Positions 1-12,024 of a DNA stretch of 64,000 bases are shown piece by piece. Source of the stretch: Anisodus tanguticus. Taxonomy: Eukaryota; Streptophyta; Magnoliopsida; Solanales; Solanaceae. Below the pieces are notes generated by a model. It had not been told where the DNA came from. It was given only the letters and a program-made list of their open reading frames with translations, and did not search any database. Each line of letters starts with the position of its first letter. Position 1 is the stretch's first letter. Made by a program: the position numbers and the translations under genes. The stretch lies in NCBI GenBank assembly GCA_034509755.1, contig CM067544.1:12581001-12645000 (forward strand), read 5' to 3'.

Positions 1-630
1 AATATTAAAGTTTTTCAATTTAATTCTAACTTGGAAAAATCTAAAAACATAAATTCATACAAGACGATATTACATTGTCTTGTCAATCAAGTCTCAAGTC
101 TACAATTACATTATTTCAATAATACTTATTAGGTAGTAACATATTACAATAAAACAAAAAAGAAGAAGAAGGAAACATGTCATTTAAAAGTCAGAAAAAA
201 CTTCTCAAAAAGACCTTCTAATATTTTTGTGTATCCAACACCAACATATCATATCCATCAATAGCATTCTGCTTGTGCTCAATTTATATTCAAATCTTCA
301 TTTAATAACATTATGTTAACAACTTAGAGTTTGAGTAAAACTATACAACAATTTTGAATAATAACAAGTATTTGAACATTTTCATAAATTCTTTATACTT
401 AATGAGAACATGACCATCGATGCTGAAAATTGATTCCAATGCTACAGTAGTAATATGAAATCTAAATACATCACACGCAATTAATGAAAAATCAAAATAT
501 TTCTGAAATAATCATTCCAATATACTCCTCTTCAAAACCTCGATTATGAATGGGTTTGAAAATCTTAGTTCTTTCAAATAAAAGACTAGGCTGAGCTAGC
601 CCAGCCGGCCAAACCCATAATAGGTCCCTA
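1..630. mobile_element. Non-autonomous hAT element, right-hand part (cut by window edge)
   Basis: This AT-rich stretch resembles the interior of the element at 13358-14293. Shared landmarks are the ccaagtctcaa block near 90 (13595 in the other copy), the aataatacttatta block near 118, and a gtgtatccaa...aatcttca block near 230-300. Its right end is GC-rich (about 592-630). Read on the minus strand it begins TAGGGACCTATTATGGG, which matches the TAGAGCCGTTAATGTGGG end of the other copy. The left end and the target duplication lie outside the window. No coding sequence was seen. Confidence 0.6.
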
Positions 631-728
631 TCTTTTGCCACATGGAGCACTTATCATCTAATGTCACATGTTTTTTTCCTTGTAAATTTCGCTTGAAATT
701 CAAAGGGTCAAAAAGGCATGTAGAATTA

Positions 729-996
729 CTCCATCCGCCTTAAATTACTTATCGTGATTATTACAAATAATTATTTTAAATTATTTATTATTTTAGAAGT
801 TTAAGATATAATTTTTTTTTCTTCATTTTACCCTTTGTCATTAATGAAGATGAAACATACATAGAGTAAATATTTAATAGAGATATTATAATTTAGACAT
901 AAATAAAGATAAATTAGGTCAAATATCCCTCTTAATTAATATTTTTTAAGGAACATGTAAATTTAAAAAGTGACAAATAATTTGAGACGGATGGGG
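729..996. mobile_element. Stowaway-like MITE
   Basis: A 268-bp AT-rich element with terminal inverted repeats: ctccatccgccttaaatta at the left, and ccccatccgtctcaaatta reading in from the right. It is flanked by TA dinucleotides (727-728 and 997-998), as expected for Tc1/mariner-derived Stowaway MITEs. It has no coding capacity. Confidence 0.8.
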
Positions 997-1486
997 TAAA
1001 ATAGTTGGAATTTAGTCTTTGGAGGTCTCACGTACGTGAGAAAGGTCTGACAATTTAACTTGGGGTTTGAGCTTAACATACATTAATGGGAGTCGACTCT
1101 TCTCCATGACCGTTCGTTAATTTGAATTTGAACATATCTCTATAACTAATGAAAAATTAGATTCTCAAGTTTTGACTTAACTTAAAATTAAAGACTCGTA
1201 ACTTGTAAAGTCACTACAGTCATAATAGAGGTTTATTGGGTAGCAGAAAAAAGTAGTAGCAATATATTTACCCGTTATAACAAGGTACGTAATTGTATTT
1301 TTCTTCAACTAGAAAAAAAGTTGAAAGTTGTGGAGTCAATATTTGCACTCAAAAGTACAATAATTGGATGTATTATTCAACCAAACAATTTTCAATTCTA
1401 ACAATTTCCCAATTTAATTGCTCTGCTCCTTTTGATAGGATTCTGAGCGCGCCATGTAATTCTAAAATTTGTTATTTAATTACTTA
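997..1486. other. Unassigned AT-rich spacer
   Basis: No gene, recognised repeat or credible promoter was seen here. A short open frame across 1293-1562 runs into the next MITE and has no recognisable protein character. Confidence 0.5.
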
Positions 1487-1734
1487 CTCCTTCCGTTTTA
1501 AAATGTTTATCTTACTTTTCTTTTTCGTCGGTTTCAAAATGAATGTGTCTTTTCTTTTTTGACAATTTTTTTATTATAATTTTTCACATAATATGTTTAA
1601 GACCACAAGATTAAAGAGCATTTTGATACATTTTACCTATCTTTAGTTAATAACTATATGATTGATAAGTCTTCTTTACTTTCTTAAATTTTGTGTCAAG
1701 TCAAAATCAGACAAACATTTTAAAACGGATGAAT
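1487..1734. mobile_element. Stowaway-like MITE
   Basis: A 248-bp element with inverted ends: ctccttccgttttaaaatg at the left, and catccgttttaaaatgttt reading in from the right. TA dinucleotides flank it at 1485-1486 and 1735-1736. Confidence 0.8.
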
Positions 1735-2383
1735 TACTTTTTTTTAGAGTGAAGATTTGTCATTCTAGAAGGTAGGATGACAATATGATCATCTATTGAT
1801 GCTGGGAGATAAGATGCCAAACCATTAATAGTAGATTGTGCTTGTGTGAAAACAAAAAACAGAAGACGAAAAGAAAGACATTTCATTTTCCTCCGTTCAT
1901 ATTGAGTGTAATAATATGTAATAGCAGGTTAACTATTATTTCATCAATTTACTAATTAATCAATTTTTATACCTTTCAATGTAATATGGAACGTAAATTC
2001 CTTAAATTATTGGTCTGCTGTTTTTGATGCCTGTTGTTTATGTAAACCATGGTAGGGATATGTTGCATAACATAGATACTCACATGATTCATGAAATGTT
2101 TTGGTACTCATATTATTTCTCCGATTAAATAAGGCTTATAATTTGTTAATTTCTCTTTTTTTACAAATCATGTAACAAATCTTTTTTTTTTTTTTTTTTT
2201 TTTTTTTTGCGTGCAGCTGTTTCCTGCTTTCTGTAACAGAGGGTGGAGTTTATGCTCCCCTCAAATTTGTATTTCTGTTATCTTGATATAAAGTCACGCT
2301 ACCTTACAACATAATTTTTTTTTGAAAGAAAGAGTGGTAAGGAGGAAAAATTATCTAGATTTTTTTAGGTCAAATCCATCGGT
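1735..2383. other. Unassigned spacer with a 27-bp poly-T tract
   Basis: No gene was recognised. A homopolymer of 27 T lies at 2182-2208. This could be the A-tail of a lost minus-strand retroposon, but no body is visible. Confidence 0.4.
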
Positions 2384-3267
2384 GTCAAAATCTTTCACTT
2401 AAACTAAACCTTGTTCCATTTAGACAATTGAGGTAGACCCCCACTGTGTCATTTAGACATTTCTCGCTGATTTGGCAAATTGTGTGGATTTCACACCAAA
2501 CAGGCGCGTGAAAAGACTAAAATCATATTTTTTTCTTTTTCTTTTTCATTTTTTTTAAATATTTTTTATTTCCTTCTTCTTCATTCTTTTCCTATCATCT
2601 TCCGACCATCATCGACATCACCGCCGCCGCTATCACTATCGGAAAAAAATCAATTACATTTTTAGTTCAACTCAATTTCTTGCTCTCTCCCCTAGTAAAA
2701 AGAAAAAAAATCAAAGAAACTCATCGAAACACCATTAAAGGGTTCTTTAGAAAGCTTGAAGGTTTAAAATGAGTTACTTTATTTGATGAAAATTTTGAGA
2801 AATTAATGTTGGAGTTGTCTTAGGATCTTTGTGGGGAATCTTTAGCTGAAGTTATAATAAATTTGGAGGAGTTTTTCTTAAAATTTTGGATTAAAATCGT
2901 GGTTGGAACAAAACACGCACATGAAAATGGTGAAGAACACCAAGAACATAATTTCATTTTTTTCCTTTTGTTAGTAAATGTGTTTTTTTGTATGTGTTAA
3001 TAATGTGTAGGGTTTAGAAAATAGAGTTTAGTTTTCTTTTTAAAAATATTAATTTTACTCAATTTATTTTTTTAGATTATTAGGGATCAAATGACACATG
3101 TCATAATTTAGTTTGTCGTTTTGCCATGTCATCGGTGAGTGTTTTACACATACATTACATATTTGACTGATTCAACGAAAAGTGTCTAAATGACACAGTC
3201 AAACTCTACCTCATGTGTTTAAATGAAACAAGATTTAATTGAAATGTCTAAATGAAAAGATCTTGAC
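2384..3267. mobile_element. Long-TIR (MULE-like or foldback) element
   Basis: The outer ~85 bases are inverted copies of each other. The left arm (2384-2470) carries cttgttccatttagaca and gaggtagacc...ctgtgtcatttagaca. The right arm (about 3170-3267), read on the minus strand, carries cttgtttcatttaaaca and gaggtaga...ctgtgtcatttagaca. The interior holds a short GC-richer CCG-repeat patch near 2600-2640 that resembles leader or coding sequence, but no maintained reading frame. No convincing target duplication was found, so the superfamily is uncertain. Confidence 0.6.
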
Positions 3268-3472
3268 GACGATCAAAGGCAGCTGATGAATTTGACTATT
3301 TCTTTTATCCATTTTTATCATGAAAGTCATAATATAACCTGTCATGTTCCACTGCTTATGCGGTTCCTAGCAAAAGAGAAACCTTTTTCGTGCTACAGCC
3401 GATTATTTTGAACAACACAACAACGAAACTGATGAAAAGTTAAGTGAACGATATTGCTACCTCAAGAACTAA

Positions 3473-3672
3473 GCGCTCGTTTGGTTGGAAAATAAATTAT
3501 TCCGAAATTAGGGGATTAGTTATCCCGAGATTAATTATTAATATGGGATAAAATAACATTACAATCTCGGGATTAATTATTCCAAAATTTTATTTCAATC
3601 AAATATGGAATAAGGAGATACTGAAATTTTATCCCGAGACTATTTTTTCTTATCCATCCTACCAAACGACCC
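3473..3672. mobile_element. Tourist-like (PIF/Harbinger) MITE
   Basis: A 200-bp element with inverted ends: gcgctcgtttggttgg at the left, and gggtcgtttggtagg reading in from the right. It is flanked by the trinucleotide TAA (3470-3472 and 3673-3675). A TWA duplication is typical of PIF/Harbinger elements. The interior contains repeated tatcccgaga and tctcggga blocks in both directions. Confidence 0.75.
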
Positions 3673-3675
3673 TAA

Positions 3676-4590
3676 ATGTTGTATACATGTTTTATATTTA
3701 CACTCAGTTCAACCAAGACCACTTCATTCACAGACTTATCGTTTTATCATTGCATACTTTAATATTGACAAAAAGTAAAGAAGAAAAACGTAATGGAAAT
3801 TTTCTATGTATTATTTCTTGTGTTTTTGTACAAGGCTCCTACGTATACTGATACAAGAATTAGAAGATGCTCTGTAACAAACTTCCTAACAAACTGATTA
3901 AAAATAAATACATAATGAAAATATATATATGTAACTATACTAAAATATTCTTGTGGTACTTTCTAGAATAATGCCCATGTGCCCTATTTACACAATACGC
4001 ACTTGTCTTGTTTTTCTATTCCAAAATTAGACCTGTATACAATGATTTGAGGATAAGGCTATGTAAACCCATTCTTGCCAAATGTTTGCCCGAGACACTG
4101 CCGGAGGTGAGGAATTTTGTCTGGCAATAAAATATTAATTAAGATATGTAAGTAAGTAAAAGTGTATTATCTCTAGTAGTTTAAGATTTTAAATAAGTGT
4201 ATTATGCATTTGAACCACACGACATTATGATATTCATAGATTCTGAGTTCAGATATATAAAGTCTACACGTGAAAAGCCGTGTTAAAAATACAATTAAAT
4301 AAATAAAGTATGTTATCTATAACCACTAATTAAATTTTTAGATAAGGTCTTCTTCACACAATTTTTTAAGAAAATAAAATTACGTCATTAGGTGGCGCTA
4401 TCCTCCCATTCAACCAAAGCAAAAATAGGGGCCAAATACAATTCAAGCACCCAGTTTGAAGATTGATCACGCCCAATCGAAAAGTAAAGAGGTTGCACAA
4501 ATATACAAACTTGTGATGTCAAGATGTACAAAAACTCAATTACATAAAATCGCCCTTTCTATGTTTATACCTAAGAGTAGGCACTTACAT
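3676..4590. other. Unassigned spacer
   Basis: AT-rich sequence with no recognised gene or repeat, apart from short runs of atatat near 3920. Confidence 0.4.
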
Positions 4591-4930
4591 TAGATCTAAT
4601 TTGTAGGGTCCTTTGGCTTCTCGAGGAATATCCTTTGATCCATTTTGCCAAAACATCCCCAACTTGATTGACGTTTCTGAAGCAATATAGAATTCTAAAG
4701 TTGGTCATATTGTTGATTTAATTTTTAGTCTTCAGGATGATTCCCATCAAATGCCAAGGTGATTTACTGATGTCGTTAAGCAGGTTAATGATCAAAAGAG
4801 AATCACCTTCCATTAATTATGTTGGTGAAACCATGTTGCACAAACCATTGAACAACAAAGAGAGCAGCCCTGGCTTCAGCCATGTTGCTGCTACAATTGC
4901 CTACCGGGGAGCTAAATGCTAGATTTTATG
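4590..4930 (-). pseudogene. Degenerate L1-type LINE RNase H-like (RVT_3) fragment
   Basis: Translating the minus strand gives AEARAALFVVQWFVQHGFTN and, after a frameshift, EGDSLLIINLLNDISKSPWH. These match the ExxAL and EGDS motifs of the plant RNase H-like domain found at the C-terminus of L1 LINEs and in free RVT_3 genes. A decayed tail (about 4600-4680) resembles the usual fRETNxxAD-type ending. Several stops and at least one frameshift show it is dead. A processed RVT_3 gene fragment is an alternative. Confidence 0.55.
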
Positions 4931-4959
4931 GTTAAGTTAGGTCTAAGGTTCATTTTTTA

Positions 4960-5190
4960 ATCATTGTACCACAGATCAAGCCACCCAATTCTTGTTTCAC
5001 CCGATAGTGGGGCCCCATATTATTTTTTCTATACTCTAGTTATCAGGCTTAGGCGTGCGGGAGGTGTTAGTAGTCCCACATCGGTGGGATACTATAATGA
5101 CAATTTATCTCTTGTTATGATTTGAACAATTTTTTTTGCATGAATTAACTCTTGAGGTTGAGTTAGATTCAAAATTAATTTCTTATCGGT
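4960..5190 (+). mobile_element. TRIM-like LTR element fragment
   Basis: The stretch runs from a degenerate primer-binding-like segment (about 4967-4985), through cttaggcgtgcgggaggtg, to an LTR-like start tgttagtagtcccacatcgg at 5065. The same order is seen in the element at 33240-33570. GTCCCACATCG at 5073-5083 matches the plant snRNA upstream sequence element (RTCCCACATCG), but no snRNA follows. Confidence 0.5.
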
Positions 5191-6465
5191 TTGGATATCA
5201 AGTCCGCGTTGAATTTTCTGTTATTTATGCCTTGAGATGTATTTTGTTTGTTTATCGCTACATACTGTTAATATTTTCCACTGTCATGTAAAGGTAGGTT
5301 GTGAGTCATGGTCTATATATACCAGCTGATTCAAACTAGTAGTGATTTTACCTCCAACCACTTGTTACATTTTCCTGTAATCTTTCTTAGTAAGGCCGGA
5401 AATTAAATTACCTATAACTTAGAAGCCTAAAGACTCTGAGTTATATGCAAAACAACTCACATTGATGGTAATTAGAGCCACTGATTTATAAAGATCGCAA
5501 CCAATCACTTTGTTTTTTCCATGTATAAGCTTACTTAAGTTGGCAGGAAATTTATTATTTATGTAGTTGTTGATTGAAATTTCTGGACCTTTGATCCATG
5601 TCGAAAGCAACTGGAATAGATTGTAAAGACACTGACAAATACATATCAAAACTATGGTAAATACTCATTCTTAATGGGTATTTTACAACAAACCAATTCA
5701 AGTTACTATAGTTCAGAAAATTAATGAAGTAAAATTTGCATTAACTAATCATGGTTAAGTAATAGTTATATATACTCAAACACATGTTATGCATCTATGA
5801 TTTTGTGTAGATACCTGTGTAGTCAAATTTTCAAATTAATGAGATGTGTGGTTCTCCAAATTCCCATCTTTTTCCCTTCACCAAACTTATCACTTTCGTA
5901 TCCTCGAAACTTATTTTTAGACGGTATGTTGTTCGCTTCGAAATAAAAATTATACTATGGTATTTTTGTCGAATTATCTCGTGCATAGGTACTTTGGTTA
6001 ATTTGCTTTCTACATGGAACTTTTAATTTTTTTAAAAAGAAGACATTAGTCCAAAAATGCATGTCATTTTCTGCCACACTGGACTTAAAAAGACTTCTAG
6101 TAATAATTGTCCACCTTTATTTGATGCTACACTTTTACCAGAAAAGGAAATGAGACCTTCACATAGGTTGTTATTAGCAGCAAAGGGAAATGATCTGGTA
6201 ATTCTAGAATAAAGCCAATATCGGAGGAAAATGCAACAATTGATGGCAATGAATTTGGTAAAACTCGTCCTACTAATCCTGCCTTGGTTACTAAGAATAG
6301 TAATCAAGATAAGAATAAATGAAACGTTACCATCAAAAGTTATGACATGGTGGTAATTAAGTATCCCTTCATATTTAATTAAAGGTTTTGAGTTCGAGCC
6401 GTGGAAACGGAATCGACTCTAATAAAGAATACTTTACCTTCGTAGTGACGCGAATTCAGATTAAT
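5191..6465. other. Unassigned spacer with unidentified degenerate sequence
   Basis: No intact gene is visible. The stretch 6030-6310 reads as broken coding-like sequence on the plus strand (a patch starting KKTSSNNCPPLFDATLLPEK), but I could not match it to a family. Confidence 0.35.
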
Positions 6466-6470
6466 GAAAC

Positions 6471-7715
6471 TGAAAGAAATAATCCCTTGATTATTTTCAT
6501 TAATTGAAAGGCTATATATACAAGTTACATAATAGCAGAATCATATTCCTATTCTATTCCTAAAACCTTATTCTATACATTTATGGTAATACACTAATTA
6601 TGGTAATACAATACTAATTATATTACAACCTTACATAAACTAGGATACTAAATATTTACCATAAATTACACATAATTGTGTATATTTAACACACCCCCGT
6701 AGTCATAGCGGGCGGTCTTCGAACGCTGAGACTGTCCCTAAAATCTTCAAAAAGGACCGAGGGAAGAGCCTTTGTAAATATGTCGGCAATTTGATATCTC
6801 GACGGGACATGGCATACGCGAACTTGACCATGGGCAACCTTTTCACGGACAAAGTGAATGTCCATCTCGATATGTTTAGTGCGTTGGTGCTGAACCGGAT
6901 TACCAGAAAGGTTGATGACACTAATATTATCGCAATAAACCAAGGTTGCCTTCTGAATGGGACAATGAAGCTCCAAAAGTAAATTACGTAACCAACATGA
7001 TTCTGAGACCACATTGGCTACCCCTCTATATTCAGCATCGGCACTTGAGCGAGATAAAGTCGCCTGACGCTTCGCAGACCAGGAGATCAAGTTGTTGCCA
7101 ATGAACATACAGTAGCCAGACGTAGACCGTCTGGTGTCTGGACACCCACCCCAATTAGCATCTGTGTATGAGACAAGTGTGGATGTCGATGAAGGATACA
7201 AATACAACTCATAGTCCAGTGTACCCTGAATATACCAGATGATGCGTTTGAGTGCATTCATGTGCTCAATTCGGGGATCATGCATGAATAAACACACCTA
7301 TTGGACATCATACGTAATATCCGGTCTGGTAAAGGTAAGATACTGAAGGGCCCCTGCAAGACTACGATAGCGGGTCGGATCCTCGTAAGGGACTCCGGCC
7401 GCGGCACCAAGCTTGGGCTTGGTATCAACTGGAGTGGAAGTGGATTTACAGGATGACATCCCAGCCCTCTCGATGATCTCGGCGGCATACTTCCGTTGTG
7501 ACAAGAACAACCCATCGGAATGACGAGTGACAGCAATTCCAAAAAAATAACTCAAGGGCCCAAGTCTTTCATAGCAAACTCGGAGCTGAGCATGGTCATG
7601 ATGGACTGGCGCAAGGCATCGGAAGAGGCAGTCAAGATAATATCGTCCACATATAATAAAATGTAGGCTACGGACGAACCACGACGGTAGATGAACAAAT
7701 TGTGTATATTTAACA
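6471..7715 (-). mobile_element. Internally deleted copia (Ty1) retrotransposon with intact termini
   Basis: The left boundary is a 3' LTR (6471-6691, TGAAAG...TTAACA) followed by a polypurine-like tract. Minus-strand coding remnants come next: RNase H (6686-7297, with TDANWGG, SRSSADAEYRG and CDNISVINLSGNPVQHQRTK) and part of reverse transcriptase (7298-7690, with YILLYVDDIILTA). At about 7697-7715 the sequence jumps to the last ~19 bases of an LTR (ttgtgtatatttaaca). The 5-bp duplication GAAAC flanks the whole (6466-6470 and 7716-7720). Everything from the outer 5' LTR to the middle of reverse transcriptase has therefore been lost, while both outer ends survive. Confidence 0.8.
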
Positions 7716-7720
7716 GAAAC

Positions 7721-8246
7721 TTCAAAGCGAATACTAATATAGGGTGGAAACGAGAAAAATAAAAAAAAAATGTTGTACAACACGATAATTTTTGCCGACA
7801 AATAAATATAAAAGTCATTAACTTAAAATCTTGTAATGGTGAGGTGATGCTTTTCAGGTGGTTCTAGCGTCGACATAAGAGAACACTCCAAGGTTCCTGA
7901 TTAATTAATCAAGTTTTACATCAAATTCTCTTACCTATTTTCTACAAATGGCCTTAAAAAATTAATTTCATTGAACTCGTGCGGAGTTGATATTCTTCTT
8001 TATACAATTTCTTATTATCTTAAATCTCACCTGAAAAATAGTAGATTGCGATGATTCTTTAAAAAGGAAAGAGTGTGTTATAATTTATAACATAGTTGTA
8101 TTTTGTGTGTTGTGCTCGAGAGAAACTAAGATCCTTAAGGGTTGATTTTGACCGTATTAAAATAGAATAGTGATGACAACCAATGATATTATGTAGTTTA
8201 TATTTACAGGATTTGCGTGAAAGAGAAAATTACTGGAATTTATAGG
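7721..8246. other. Unassigned spacer between two copia elements
   Basis: AT-rich sequence with no gene or recognised repeat. It ends in ATAGG (8242-8246), the left target duplication of the next element. Confidence 0.5.
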
Positions 8247-8443
8247 TGAAAGAGAATAATTTTTTAATTATTTTCATTAATGAAGAGGTCTATATATATA
8301 ATATATAATCTCTAAATATGTAAAATCTTATTACTACTATAATACTAATATCATAATTACAATTGCACAAGAATTCTATAAAATATGGTAAGTAACCTAA
8401 ATATACTTGTTTTGTCAGTGATATTCATACACGGTTTCTATCA
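8247..8443 (-). repeat. 3' LTR of the copia element
   Basis: A 197-bp repeat running TGAAAGAG...TTTCTATCA on the plus strand. It is the counterpart of 12801-12997. On the minus strand it is preceded by a polypurine-like gcaggggtg. Confidence 0.85.
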
Positions 8444-9601
8444 CACCCCTGCAGTCATAGCGAGCGATTGTCGTACGCTGAGACTGTCCCTAAAATCTTC
8501 AAACAGAACCAAGGGAAGACCCTTAGTAAAGATGTCAGCAATTTGGTACCTTAAAGGGACATGCAAGACATGTACTTGTCCACGAGCTACCTTTTCGCGA
8601 ACAAAATGAATATTCATCTCGATATGTTTAGTGCGCTGATGTTGGACCGGATTCCCAGATAGATAGACGACACTAACATTATGACAGTAGACCAAGGTAG
8701 CTTTCTGAATGGGAAATTGAAGCTCTAATAAAAGATTACGCAACCAACATGACTCAGACACCACATTGGCTACTCATCGATACTCGGCCTCCACACTGGA
8801 TCGCGATAAAGTAGCCTGACATTTTGCCGACCAAGAGACCAAGTTATCGCCAAAAAACATACAATAACCAGAAGTTGAACATCTGATATCTGGACATCCA
8901 CCCCAATCAACAACTGTATAAGACACGAGAGTAGAGACAGAGGATGGATATAAACGCAACCCATAATCAAGCGTGCCCTGTATGTATCGTATAATGCGTT
9001 TGAGTGCATGCATGTGCTCAATCCGCAGATCATGCATAAATAAACACACATGTTGAACTGCATATATAATATCTGGTCTCGTGAATGTAAGATACTGAAG
9101 AGCCCCTGTAAGACTACGATAGTGGGTGAGATCCTCATATGGTGTGCTAGACGTGGCACTTAACTTCGGTTTGGTATCAACCGGAGTAGAAGAGGACTTA
9201 CAAGATGACATGCCAGCTCTCTCAATAATCTCAACTATATACTTCCTTTGTGATAAAAATAGACAACATGTATGACGAGTGACAGCTATTCCAAAAAAAT
9301 AACTCAAAGGCCCCAAGTCTTTCATAGCAAATTCTGAACTGAGAAGGGTCATGATAGACTTGCGCAAATTATCAGAGGACAGTCAAAATAATATTAACAG
9401 AATATATGTTATAGAAGTACCACGATGATAGATGAACAGAGAATGATCAGACCTGCTGTGAGGAAACCCAATAGTAGACACATAATCTGCAAACCTCTTA
9501 TACCAAACTCGTGGGGCCTGCTTAAGCCCATATAAGGACTTCTTCAGTAAACAGACATGGTGAGGATAATTGGGGTCCTTAAAACCCAAGGGCTGATGCA
9601 T
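8441..9601 (-). pseudogene. Copia reverse transcriptase / RNase H remnant
   Basis: The minus-strand frames give LLKKSLYGLKQAPRVWY and DHSLFIY (reverse transcriptase, 9601-9383), then FAMKDLGPLSYFFGI...SQRKY (9367-8774), and TLSRSSVEAEYR followed by NVSVVYLSGNPVQHQRTK (RNase H, to 8441). The YVDD-containing block is disrupted around 9380-9420, and the frame changes at about 8770. This is a dead pol region. Confidence 0.85.
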
Positions 9602-9641
9602 GTATAGTGTCCCTTAAGATCACCGTGTAAGAAAGCATTTT

Positions 9642-10847
9642 TCACATCCAGCTGATGAATGGGCCATTTTTCGAGAGAGCCAGACTAAGCACAGTGCGAA
9701 TAGTTTCCAGTTTGACCACCGGACTAAATGTCTCTCCACAATCTACGTCAACCTGTTGTGTTTTGTCATCACCTACAAGATGGGTCTTATGCCGCTCAAA
9801 AGAACCGTCAAAATTTTTCTTATGAGTAAAAATCCCGTAAAAATCCACATAGAACGAATAATATTGACACCAGATGGACGGGGCACCAACTCCCACGTCT
9901 TATTTTCAATAAGAGCATTAAATTCATTATCCATGATCATTTTCCAATTTGGGTCATGAAGGGCAGACATTGGGTTACGTGGTTGGGGTGATTTAGTAAC
10001 ATTAGAATTTAAATTAAAATGTCGTTTAGGTTTTAAAATACCATTTTTACTACGAGTAACGGGCCTTTGACTCAGAACAGAATCTAACTAGATCGGGGAC
10101 GTTGGGGGACTGCCGCAGGACGAGCCAGCAGGCAGTGGGCCTGCTGGCCTTAAAACTGGGTCAGGTTGGTGATCTATTAGGCTTGGGTCATGGGACTGAT
10201 CAGTATTATGTGGCCTACCAGGAAGTGGGCCGCTGGCATATGTGACTTATGGGTAGGGTGGGTCCACTGTTAGAGAATATACGGGGAGAGAGCATCGTCC
10301 AAAAATTATAATTACTCGACACAGAATTAAACACTTTAGCAAATGGAAATTGAGTTTCATAAAAAATAACATGACGACTAATTATAATTTTATTGGAAGA
10401 TAAATCAAAATATTTGTAACCACGATGATTAGACGGAAAATCCAAAAATACACAAGCGGTAGACCGAGCTTGAAGTTTATTAATTGTAGTGGACGGTAAA
10501 AGTGGAGCACCCAAACACCCTAAGATGAGAATACGATGGATCTTTATTGTAAAAAAATTTAAGTGGGGATTGATATGCTAAACCTTTTTTAGGGAGAATG
10601 TTAAGGAGGTAGATAGCCATTTGTAACGCATGATGCCAAAAAGAAGGAGGTACTGAAGCATGGGCCAACAATGTTCTGACAATGTTATTGATGGAACAAA
10701 TTTTTCTTTCGGTCTTTCCATTTTGTGAGGACGTATGAGGACAAGAAAATCGAAAAGATATGCCATTAGTGTCACAAATTTCTCGAAATGGCCCATTATC
10801 ATATTCCCTTCCATTATTACATTGAATATTTTAAATTTTTCGTTCAA
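9642..10847 (-). pseudogene. Copia integrase C-terminal and RT N-terminal remnant
   Basis: Readable pieces are DCGETFSPVVKLETIRTVLS (the start of reverse transcriptase, about 9770-9690), NEFNALIENKTWELVPRP (about 9930-9870), and KLQARSTACVFLDFPSNHRG (integrase C-terminal region, about 10480-10420). A further piece, HASVPPSFWHHALQMAIYLL, lies at about 10665-10600. Frames change several times, so no integrase could be made. Confidence 0.8.
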
Positions 10848-10874
10848 ATTGGATACGGATGAATGCTCTAAATT

Positions 10875-11570
10875 TTAAGAATGTTGAAAAAACTTGAGAC
10901 TTTTTCGACAAAGGAAAGGTCCATAAAAATTAGAATAATCATTCAAGAATAACACATAATAACGATAACTCAAAGAACTTAAAATGGGAGATGTCCATAA
11001 ATCACCATGAATAATGTCAAAAGGCATCAACGTACTAGAGGAAGATGCTACAAAAGGTAAGCTAACATGTTTCCCTAATGGACAAGAAGGATAAATTTGA
11101 GTACTACGCGTACTCTTACAATCAATAAAAAAATTATTTTGAAGAGAAGAAATTATAGTCGATCCCGGATGACCCAAACGTGCATGCCACAAAGAAGGAG
11201 CAAGGGCGGCAAACGTTGATGGAGTGGGTTGACTCGTGGAAATGGTGGTGGTGGTGGTGATTGGATAAAGCTCTCCCCGACTATTACATATCATTATAGG
11301 TATCCCCATTGTGAAATCCGTCACAGAAAAACCAAAGGGGTCAAAGTTAATAGAAACCCAATCATCAGTGGTGAATTTTCGGACAGACACCAAATTTTTA
11401 ATTAAGTACGGGGCATGAAGGACATTTTTTAGGACTAGAGATGGATGTGGGAGGGATAAATTTGTGCGACCATAACCACGCATTGGAATTGAATTGTCTT
11501 TACTAACCATTATGTCACGATTATTGCTCAAATTGAAATAAGACGAGAGGTTACCTTGTGTGGACGTCAT
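10875..11570 (-). pseudogene. Copia protease / gag-pre-integrase / integrase N-terminal remnant
   Basis: A 231-codon open stretch contains VLKNVLHAPYLIKNLVSVRK, the WHARLGH motif of the gag-pre-integrase zinc-binding region, and an integrase start (FDIIHGDLWTSPILS). The frame is lost near 10900. Confidence 0.8.
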
Positions 11571-12024
11571 TAGAGAAGTGACTCCGGAAATTGGGCCCGC
11601 AACAGCGAAGGTCTACTGAGGCTGAGGCCCAAGCAAGCCTGCTTGTTGCATGGGCTGGGACGTCTGCCACTGGGAATTGGGCCTCGGCCAGCCCAATTCG
11701 CTAGATATGCTGTGTATGTGGGATAGGCCGTGTTGGGCCACTGGCCCAACATCCCCACGATCAATTTACATTGGGCCAAGGCTGCGACCAGTGGTGTTGT
11801 GGCCTAGCCGGCCCACTGCCACCACATCTGCCACTGTTCATGCCACCGCCACTGCCGCGGCCGCCGCTGCGATTCTTGCCATTATTTTTTTGATTTTAAC
11901 CCTTTTTGCCGCCACCGTTGTTACGGTTTTAGCTAAAATTATCCGAGAACGGGTGAGGGTCTGTGGATGTGGCCATCATAATGACGGAATTAGCTCCGGT
12001 AGCCGCCTTTTTAGACAAACCAAC

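Noticed and set aside
5073..5120. Possible U-snRNA gene promoter
   Set aside because: The USE motif is exact, but no snRNA coding sequence or Sm site follows, and the motif lies in an LTR-like repeat.
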